This document shows positions 63,558-64,000 of a stretch of 64,000 bases of DNA, piece after piece (positions within the stretch are counted from its first letter, which is position 1; the number at the start of each line of letters is the position of its first letter). This DNA comes from Mycobacterium barrassiae (GTDB lineage Bacteria > Actinomycetota > Actinomycetes > Mycobacteriales > Mycobacteriaceae), in assembly GCF_025822765.1 (NCBI RefSeq), contig NZ_JACKUK010000025.1, positions 63,084 through 127,083 on the forward strand, read 5' to 3'. Below the pieces are notes generated by a model that ran no database searches, was not told the origin of the DNA, and saw only the letters and a list, made by a program, of their open reading frames with translations. The position numbers were made by a program, and so were the translations under genes.

Positions 63558-64000
63558 TTCCGCACCAGACCGCGGGGCCGGACGAGGCCGAGGTCGAAAT
63601 GGGTGACCCAACCGGGCTGGGCGTCGCACACGTCGGGGATTGCGTTGATGGCCCCCATCGCGGTCCAGTCATACCCGGGATGGCGCATCGTTCCGTCGGG
63701 CCGGTCGACACCCTCGAGCGTGAGTTCGGTGGGAGGATCCCCTTCGATGACGATCCGGTACCGCGTCTTGCCCCAGTCCCACGACGGGTCGATCTTGTCG
63801 GGCTCGCTGGTCAGGTAGATGGCGTGGAAGACGATGAGGGGAGCGCCGTCGACCCATGCTGTCCATTCGTGATGCTGGGCTGCGACGGTTCCGCGCGGTA
63901 TCGCTCCCAGCTGGTGCGGAATGTCCTCGGTCGCGACGGCCGCCTTGACGTCGGCCGCCGTGACGTCATCAATGGTCACCCCGAGACCGTCGGCGATCAT
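63554..64000 (-). CDS. DapB-fold NAD(P)H oxidoreductase, 5' end beyond window
   Basis: The C-terminal part (148 aa) of a dihydrodipicolinate-reductase-like or diaminopentanoate dehydrogenase-like protein, usually about 350 aa. IADGLGVTIDDV, VAAQHHEWTAWVDGAPLIVFHAIYLT and the MGAINAIPDVCDAQPGWVTHFDLGLVRPRGL tail are recognised features of these NAD(P)H-dependent enzymes in mycobacteria. The reading frame continues beyond base 64000, so the start and Rossmann half are missing from the window, not from the gene. It overlaps the VOC gene by four bases. Confidence 0.8.
   Translation of the reverse strand: MIADGLGVTIDDVTAADVKAAVATEDIPHQLGAIPRGTVAAQHHEWTAWVDGAPLIVFHAIYLTSEPDKIDPSWDWGKTRYRIVIEGDPPTELTLEGVDRPDGTMRHPGYDWTAMGAINAIPDVCDAQPGWVTHFDLGLVRPRGLVRK

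Overview
The window is high-GC actinobacterial DNA whose gene order follows the Mycobacterium tuberculosis Rv0861c-Rv0910 interval closely (XPB helicase, moaC2-mog-moaE2, rpfA, moaD2-moaA2, cspB, serC, fprB, citA, gltA2, prrBA, accD3, echA6, ctpE). The PE_PGRS and PPE genes that M. tuberculosis carries here are absent and many extra metabolic genes are present. A non-tuberculous, probably rapid-growing Mycobacterium/Mycolicibacterium is the best fit. Rv numbers are recalled from memory, not searched. No tRNA, rRNA, insertion sequence, prophage or CRISPR array was seen.

Layout: 0-5 kb DNA-repair helicase genes and a short-chain dehydrogenase; 5-10 kb molybdopterin synthesis genes split around rpfA, which has a c-di-AMP (ydaO-type) riboswitch leader and a far-upstream CRP-like site; 10-20 kb cold-shock, thiol-transferase, MFS, MarR, RNA methyltransferase, SepH, SerC and secreted CAP genes; 20-30 kb methionine aminopeptidase, an AurF-like diiron oxygenase next to FprB, a GT-C type membrane protein, GH16 hydrolase, citA, pdxH and an exporter; 30-38.6 kb TetR, gltA2, a DHA2 efflux pump with its MarR, a phytoene-desaturase-like flavoprotein, FKBP and the PrrAB two-component system; 38.7-52.8 kb a block not present at this site in M. 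tuberculosis (phospholipase-D-like protein, split chromate transporter, voltage-gated cation channel, heterodimeric ABC exporter, flavoproteins, epoxide hydrolase, acyl-CoA synthetase, TetR/monooxygenase pair); 52.8-61.3 kb accD3, echA6, metallo-hydrolase, beta-lactamase-like lipoprotein, ctpE and a small antitoxin/SRPBCC toxin pair; 61.3-64 kb a tightly overlapping minus-strand operon ending in a protein that closely resembles eukaryotic ERG2/sigma-1 receptor proteins.

Most noteworthy: (1) the ERG2/sigma-1-like protein, lacking the usual N-terminal membrane helix, translationally coupled to a cytochrome P450, a VOC protein and a DapB-fold oxidoreductase; (2) the prrA-prrB junction, which contains two mini-ORFs chained by TGATG stop/start overlaps, an arrangement like the MIRU repeats of mycobacterial two-component operons; (3) two families of intergenic palindromes, each with two members in the window; (4) a 14-bp x4 tandem repeat that supplies the stop codons of two convergent genes; (5) an ABC exporter pair whose defects fall at one composite ATP site; (6) clear operators for a TetR, a MarR and an unknown regulator. 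Many genes appear leaderless, with TANNNT placed 6-8 nt before ATG/GTG.
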